Assembly: GCA_026636295.1 (NCBI GenBank)
Contig: CP089453.1
Coordinates: forward strand, 558,001-622,000
DNA length: 64,000 nucleotides
Source: Medakamo hakoo
Taxonomy: Eukaryota > Chlorophyta > Trebouxiophyceae > Coccomyxaceae
Reading direction: 5' to 3'
Of the stretch, positions 58,929 to 64,000 are shown piece after piece. How positions within the stretch are numbered: the stretch's first letter is position 1; every line of letters begins with the position of its first letter. The notes below the pieces were generated by a model, which was given only the letters and a program-made list of their open reading frames with translations, searched no databases and was not told the DNA's origin. A program made the translations under genes and the position numbers.

Positions 58929-60003
58929 ATGATGCACGCCCTCCGCGCCGCTCCAGCCGGGTCGCAACGGCTGTTGCGTGCAACACACTCGCCCATCGCC
59001 CGTCCGCCACTCGCGCCGGGCCGCCAGACCATCCGCGCCCTGGCCTCCAAGCGGCCCGAGGAAGAAAAGACGTGGGGCGAGATCGCCAGTGAGTTTAGGT
59101 TGGCGTGTAGTGGGGTTGTCCCGTGACACGCCGCCTTGTTTTTTTTTCTTCGCGGCTGACCTGGCCGCGGCCTCTCTCCCGGACCCGGTGGATCACGCAC
59201 GCCATCCAGGTCCCTCACCACGCCCCCTCCTTCCATCCCACACACACCCACCCTCCGCAGACGATGCCGCCACCGTGCTCGGCGGCGCCCTCACCAAGCT
59301 CGGCAAGTCCGCCCTCGGCGCTCTGGGCGGCCTCTTGGAGGGCGACGGCCGCTCCTCTCCGTCCTCCACCCGCCCGCAACCCCCGCGCCGGTCTACCTCC
59401 CCGCCCCCTCGCCGCCCACGCCCAGGCGACGAGGGCGACGGCGACCTCTTCCCCTGGCCCGGCCGTGGCGGCGGTCCGCTGTCGCAGGGTGGTGGCGGCG
59501 GCGGGGGCGGCGGCCCGCTCGCCAACCCTTTGGGCGGCTTGATCGGCGGCTTGCTGGGCCGCGTCGTCTCGGGCGTCGCCGGCGCCTTGGCCTCCCAAGC
59601 CGCCGAAGCCGCCGAGCTGAAAGAACGCGCGCTGGCGGCCTTGCAATCCGACGGCGCCGTCCGCGACTCGTTCGGTGGCCGGCCCATCGCCGTCCCCGGC
59701 CCCACCTCCCAGGCCGGGTCCACGTCCATCATCAACGGCCGCACGGCGAAGCAGCTGACGGTCAGTTTCGCCGTCTCCGGCCCGCGTGGGAGCGGGGTGT
59801 GCCAGGCGACGAGCGTGACGGACGGGGATGGCAGTGCGCAAGCGCCGACGGTGAGCGTGCGGGGTCCGGACGGGCGCGTGATTTCTGTGGGCGGGGGTGG
59901 GGGTGGGTGGTTTGGTCGCCGGAGCGGCAGCTTTGGGCGCCAAGGCAGCTTTGGGCGCCAAGGATCTGGCGACGTCATCGACGTTGACTTCAAGGAGCTT
60001 TGA
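58929..60003 (+). CDS. organelle-targeted Gly-rich protein of unknown function
   Basis: Exons 58929-59088 and 59261-60003 give 300 residues. The leader (MMHALRAAPAGSQRLLRATH to RQTIRALASKR) is basic and acid-free, fitting a mitochondrial or plastid peptide with a cleavage-like RALA site. Then follow a helix (KTWGEIANDAATVLGGALTKLG), a Gly-rich hydrophobic segment (GGLIGGLLGRVVSGVAGALA) and a folded C-terminal domain (FGGRPIAVPGPTSQAGSTSI, KQLTVSFAVSGPRGSGVCQA). The tail repeats SFGRQG and ends DVIDVDFKEL. The middle recalls mitochondrial import-motor or plant senescence-type Tim44-like proteins only vaguely, so no family is claimed. It is divergent from RecA by 199 bp, and both are organelle-directed. 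Confidence 0.7.
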
Positions 60004-60126
60004 CGGCTGGAGAGGTTGTAAGGTAGATGGGAACCAAAAAAATGCGGCCGTCGCTTTTCCGTGTCTTGTTCTTTTAGGGAGAGGTTGGTGTGGATGGATG
60101 GGATCACTACTCACTCCTGTTCCCCA

Positions 60127-61963
60127 ATGCGCCCCAGCAGCCTCCTGCGCTTGACGCGCCGGGCGCCCACCCCGTCCTCCATCGCACCACCCCTGTCCCG
60201 GCCAGCCGGCGGCAGCCCCACGACGAGCACCCCCGCCCCTCACCGCGGCGTGAGCGCGATGGCGACGAGCGCGCGCGCCGCGCCGCGGTCTGGCCCGGAG
60301 GCGGCCGCGGACATGATGAAATTCCTAGACGCGTCCTGGACGCAGTTCCACGCTGTTGGTGCGTGTGTGCGTGGAGAGAGAGAGAGAGAGAGAGAGAGAG
60401 GGCGAGTGCGAGGTGAGGCGCGGCCAACAGGGAACGGCCGAACGCGCCGCGTTTGTTTTCCTTCACTCCAACCCCGCGCGCCCTCCCCATCCCCATCAAA
60501 AAACACGCACACGCGCAGAGGAAGCCGCGGCCCGCCTGACCGCCGCCGGCTTCACCCGCCTGTCCGAGCGAGACGCCTGGGCCCTGTCCCCGGGAGGCCG
60601 CTACTTTTTCACGCGCGCCGCGTCGACGCTCGTCGCCTTCGCCGTCGGCGGGCGGTGGAGCCCCGGCGCGGGCGTCCACCTGGTCGGCGCGCACACCGAC
60701 TCGCCGTGCTTGAAGCTCAAGCCGATCTCCAAGGGCACCAAGGCGGGGTATGCGATGGTGAACGTGGAACCGTACGGCGGCGGCCTGTGGACGACCTGGT
60801 TCGACCGGGACCTGACGGTGGCGGGCCGGGTGCTGCTGCGCACGCGCGCGGCCGGCGGGCGCGAAGGCTTTGAGCACCGCCTGGTCGCGCTCCCCCGCCC
60901 GGTCCTGCGCATCCCCATGCTGGCCATCCACCTGCAACGCGAGTACAGTGAGCAAGGGTTCAAGCCCAACAAGCAGGCGCACTTGGCGCCCATCCTGGCG
61001 TCGGCTGCCGCGGCCGCCGTGACCGGTGGTGAAGGCGCGCCCGCGGCGGGCGGTGGTGGCTCCACCACCAGCCCTCCCGCCGCGCTCACGCCCTCCGACC
61101 GCCACCACCCCGCCTTGCTCTCCGCCATTGCCGCCGAACTGGGCTGCGCCGCGTCCGACATCGTCGACTTTGACCTGAACGTGTGCGACACCCAAAAAGC
61201 CGCGCTCGTGGGGCTGGAAGGCGAGTTCATCGCGAGCGGCCGCCTGGACAACCTGGCCATGTCCTGGGCCGCCACCACGGCGCTGATCGACGCCTTTGGC
61301 GGGGAGGCGGGGGCGGCCGCCCTGGCGTCCGAGCCGGCCGTCAAGGCCATCGCGCTGTTCGACCACGAGGAAGTCGGGTCGGCGTCGGCCCAGGGCGCGG
61401 GCGGGCCGGTCATGCGCGACACGCTGTTCCGCCTCGCGCGCGCGCTCGCGGGCCCGGGCGAGGAGGGCGCCGCCGTCCGCACCATCCAGGCCTCCTTCCT
61501 CGTCTCGGCCGACATGGCGCACGCGCTCCACCCCAACTACGCCGACAAGCACGAGCCGGACCACCGGCCCGCCTTTGGGGGCGGCCTGGTCATCAAGCAC
61601 AACGCCAACCAGCGCTACGCGACCGACGGCCTGTCCGCCGCCCTGTTCCGGGAGGTCGGGTCGGCGCGCGGCATCCCGTCCCAGGAATTCTGCGTCCGCT
61701 CCGACCTGGCGTGCGGGTCGACGATTGGACCCATCTTGGCGTCTGGTTTGGGTGTGCGCACGGTCGACGTCGGCGCGCCGCAGCTGGCGATGCACTCCAT
61801 CCGCGAGATGGCCGGGGTTGCTGACTGCGGCCACGCCCTCGCCCACCTGACCGCTTTTTTCCAGGATTTCTCCAAATTTGCGGGCGTGGATGTGGACTCG
61901 CTGGACTTGGCGCCGCGCATTAAAGGGACGATGGAGGACCCGGGGTGTGCGGATTGCAAGTGA
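60127..61963 (+). CDS. DNPEP: aspartyl aminopeptidase, M18 family
   Basis: A dodecameric zinc aminopeptidase that removes N-terminal acidic residues. Exons 60127-60358 and 60519-61963 give 558 residues. A second ATG at 60259 gives 515 and starts close to where cytosolic orthologues begin (MMKFLDASWTQFHAV). The extra 44 residues (MRPSSLLRLTRRAPTPSSIA) look like an organelle leader, so dual starts are possible. Metal and catalytic sites: LVGAHTDSPCLKLKP (His), GRLDNLA (bridging Asp), LFDHEEVGSASAQG (Glu pair), SADMAHALHPNY (Asp) and the C-terminal CGHALAHLTAFF. A Gly/Ala/Ser insert lies at nt 61020-61090. The intron holds a (GA)n run at about 60374-60400. Confidence 0.94.
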
Positions 61964-62050
61964 GAAGGGGGGCGGGGGCGGGTGTGTGTGTGAGAGGTGT
62001 GAGAGGTCGATTCATTCTCGCCATCTCTGCGCCCCGTCAAAAAAACAAAA

Positions 62051-63007
62051 ATGGACCTCGACCCTCTCACCGCCGACTTCCCGTCCCGCCTGGAACAGGA
62101 GGAGGAAGAAGCGGCGGCTGAGGCTGGGGCCGTCAGCCTGAGCGAGGCGCCCCTGGTGCTGGTGAGTGGAGGCCGGCGCGCGGACGTCACAAACAGATCG
62201 GGTGTCCGCGCCGACAAACACCGCTCGCGCTCATCCTCCCCATCCCATGAGCGCAACACACAGTTCTCCCCGTCCGCCCGGGCCGCCCTCCCGTCCACGA
62301 CATCCTTGGTCATCGCCACTCACCCCACGACCTGTGCTCTGTTGCGCCAGGCCCTAACCGACAAACCGATGGCAGGCGCCCTCATCCTGCCGGAAGTCAG
62401 CCTGGCGGGGAATGGCACGTCTCCAGGCGCGCCCTCTCCATCCGACGCCGGGTGTTTTTTGTTTTTGGTCGAGCACACGCTCGTCGCCCTCGCCCAGTTT
62501 AAGCAGCTGCCTGATGGGAGGACGCCCGCGCTAGCGCAAGCCCTGTTGAACGCTCTCCCAGACTCCATATCCATCGTAGCCCTGGGCGCCGTGCCTGCGC
62601 ACGCGCTGGCCGGGCCGGGCGGCGCGGCCGCGGCCGCTGCGGCGGGCGGGAGCGGCGCGGTGCTGGGACTGGAAAGCCCGGCGTTCAGCGAGGCCGTGCC
62701 TGCGAGCGCGCCGCCGGCTGTTGCGCCGCTGCCTGCAGGTGTCGCTCTCACCGGCCTGACAGCCGCAATCACCGGCTTGGCCGCGGCGCGTGGCGGGCGG
62801 GCCGCTGCCGTCGCGGCGGTGGAGGCGGCGGCCGGCGCGCCGCCTGCGGCTGGGTTGGTGGGCGTGGCGGCCGGGGTGGCGTCCGCGTTGGCAAGGGCAG
62901 GGGCGAGTGCCGCGCTAGTGGACGCCGTCAAGGGTGCGGCACCCGCCGCCGCTGCCGAATTGGCGGCCGCAGACAAGGCGGCCGCCCGGTCGGTGGTTTA
63001 TTTCTGA
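62051..63007 (+). CDS. possible proteasome assembly chaperone 1 (PAC1/PSMG1)-like protein
   Basis: Exons 62051-62161 and 62264-63007 give 284 residues, all phase 0; a later acceptor at 62350 is the alternative. The N-terminus is acidic (RLEQEEEEAAAEAGAVSLSE). Next come a hydrophobic strand (LVIATHPTTCALLRQAL), FLFLVEHTLVALAQFKQLPD, DSISIVALGAVPAHAL, VLGLESPAFSEAVPAS and PLPAGVALTGLTAAITGLAA. The sequence of strand, strand, LES block and then a Pro-Gly turn into a helix parallels the plant PAC1 proteins as I recall them, but residues are weakly conserved. No targeting signal is seen. It is tandem with IPI3/WDR18, with only 44 bp between stop and start. Confidence 0.45.
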   Translation: MDLDPLTADFPSRLEQEEEEAAAEAGAVSLSEAPLVLVSGGRRADVTNRSGVRADKHRSRSSSPSHERNTQFSPSARAALPSTTSLVIATHPTTCALLRQALTDKPMAGALILPEVSLAGNGTSPGAPSPSDAGCFLFLVEHTLVALAQFKQLPDGRTPALAQALLNALPDSISIVALGAVPAHALAGPGGAAAAAAAGGSGAVLGLESPAFSEAVPASAPPAVAPLPAGVALTGLTAAITGLAAARGGRAAAVAAVEAAAGAPPAAGLVGVAAGVASALARAGASAALVDAVKGAAPAAAAELAAADKAAARSVVYF

Positions 63008-63051
63008 GAGGATGGCAGCCTAGTAAAAAGAAAAAACTCACTTGCGCGAAA

Positions 63052-64000
63052 ATGACGACGGCCTGTCCGCCCGTCGTCCTGGTCTCCACGTCCACGCCGG
63101 ACTCGCCCATCGTCGCTTTCGATGCTGTGACGGGCACAGTCCTCGCCAGCCTGCGTGGCAATGCGGGAGGCCGTGGCTTAGCACTGCTGAGCAGCAGCGC
63201 GGCGGGAATGGGGTGCGGCGGCGGCGGCGGCGGCGGAACTGCGCAGCAGCAGCCTCCGCTCATCGTGTCTCAACAAGCCGGCAAAGCCGTCCTTCATACA
63301 TGGTTGCTGGGCAAGGTAAGGCGTATGTGGGTGGGGGTTGGAGGGAGCGGGAGAAGCGCTTGCGTGCTGGGCGCGTGCGTTCTTTCCCGTGCCCAATTCC
63401 GCTAGCCGTCACTCGGAACGCCTCGCATCAACCTTCCCACACAGGAACAACCGACCGGCCGGGCGTTTGCGCCCGAACCCGTGACTTCCTTGGCCGCCTC
63501 ACCTTGCGGCCGGCTCCTCGCCGCAGGAGGCTCCTCCGGCACCGCCTGGCTGTGGGAGGCGGGGACAGGGCGGCTGCTGCGGGCGTGGGCGCCGCACTAC
63601 CGCGCCGTGTCTGCGCTCGCCTGGGACGGGTCTGCCTCCCTCCTCATGACGGGCGGCGGCGACGGCGGCGTGGCGGCCTGGGACGTGGGCGACCTGGCGG
63701 ACGCGGAAGCGGAGAGCGCAGGGAGCGCGCCCACCCCTCTGGCCTCCTGGTCGCACCACACCCTGCCCGTGGCGGCGGTGTGGGCGGGCGCGGGAGGCGG
63801 CGCGGCGGCGCTCGCGGCGAGTGCGTCGGCCGACCACACCCTCTCCTTCTACGCGCCCGGCGCGGGCGCCCTCCTCCGCACACTGCGCTTGCCCTCTGCG
63901 CTGTCAGCCTTAGTCATCGAACCAGGCGAGCACGCCGCGTACGCGGGCGGGGAAGACGGCGTCGTCTACGAAATCGATCTCGTCGGCGGCGCAGCGTCCA
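63052..64000 (+). CDS. IPI3: WD40 protein IPI3/WDR18 (5' part, runs off the window)
   Basis: A component of the Rix1/PELP1 complex for 60S ribosome maturation and, in fungi, pre-replication complexes. Exons 63052-63315 and 63445 onward; about 273 residues are visible before the sequence ends, in frame. The start TTACPPVVLVSTSTPDSPI leads into GTVLASLRGN and, after a Gly run, VLHTWLLGKEQP, matching the family pattern TWxxxKxQ. WD repeats follow: VTSLAASPCGRLLAAGGSSG...WLWEAGTGRLL, VSALAWDGSASLLMTGGGDG...AWDV and AALAASASADHTLSFYAPGA. The GG-DG-x-W type repeats and the split are as in WDR18 or plant RID3. The C-terminal half lies outside. Confidence 0.8.

Noticed and set aside
1-64000. tRNA, rRNA, CRISPR or operon-type features
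   Set aside because: I scanned for B-box-like GGTTCGA strings with cloverleaf context, rRNA-like blocks and regularly spaced repeats. The few matches lie in coding DNA, such as the DHHC domain, without supporting structure.
1-64000. Mobile or virus-like elements
   Set aside because: No reverse transcriptase, integrase, transposase or capsid-like protein and no long terminal repeats were recognised on either strand.

Overview
The window is nuclear DNA from a compact, strongly GC-rich eukaryote, most likely a unicellular green alga. The genes are ordinary eukaryotic ones: APC/C, importin, RNA polymerase subunit, CKS1, RING and DHHC proteins, TIP41. Introns are short (about 80-360 nt) with GT-AG ends, and most donors read GTGAG or GTGCG. 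Several genes imply a plastid and starch: a plant-type disproportionating enzyme DPE1 with a transit-like leader, a CBM53-like starch-binding protein, organelle RecA, plant-type PDX2, an APEM9-like peroxisomal anchor and a DYAD/SWITCH1-like protein. I see no operons, CRISPR arrays, rRNA, convincing tRNA, transposons or virus-like elements. A closer lineage call is not possible from this sequence alone.

Layout. 1-8.0 kb: the 3' part of 2-oxoglutarate dehydrogenase E1, then APC6/CDC16 (minus), a bacterial-type cytosolic carboxypeptidase (plus) and an unknown minus-strand gene. 8.1-18.9 kb: EME1, importin-4, COX16, seryl-tRNA synthetase, a DYAD-like protein and CKS1. 19.2-29.5 kb: UFSP2 protease, PDX2, a compositionally unusual F-box-like gene, DPE1 and a cytochrome P450. 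29.9-39.3 kb: RPB6, an alanyl-tRNA synthetase with a GST-like N-terminal extension, a probably myristoylated EF-hand protein, a plastid membrane protein, an APEM9-like protein and a starch-binding protein. 39.4-51.3 kb: an alpha/beta hydrolase, a wax-synthase-type MBOAT enzyme with an apparent frameshift, a filamin-RRM-RS protein, an Ala-rich coiled-coil protein, TIP41, a secretory-type membrane protein and a plastid-type membrane protein. 51.8-64 kb: a RING protein, a DHHC palmitoyltransferase, LTO1, RecA, an organelle-targeted protein, aspartyl aminopeptidase, a PAC1-like protein and the start of IPI3/WDR18.

Genome style. Thirty-six genes lie in 64 kb, nearly alternating in strand, which gives 13 head-to-head pairs whose start codons are only 115-954 bp apart. 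Of 35 visible stop codons, 32 are TGA, two TAG and one TAA. Low-complexity Ala, Gly and Pro tracts interrupt many proteins. Non-coding DNA carries recurrent (GGAT)n/(ATCC)n, CT/GA, CG, poly-C and poly-T tracts. The genes share no single pathway; their relation is housekeeping content and shared intergenic promoters.

All exon borders were worked out by hand from splice signals, reading phase and remembered family sequences. Terminal exons and N-terminal starts are the least certain parts.
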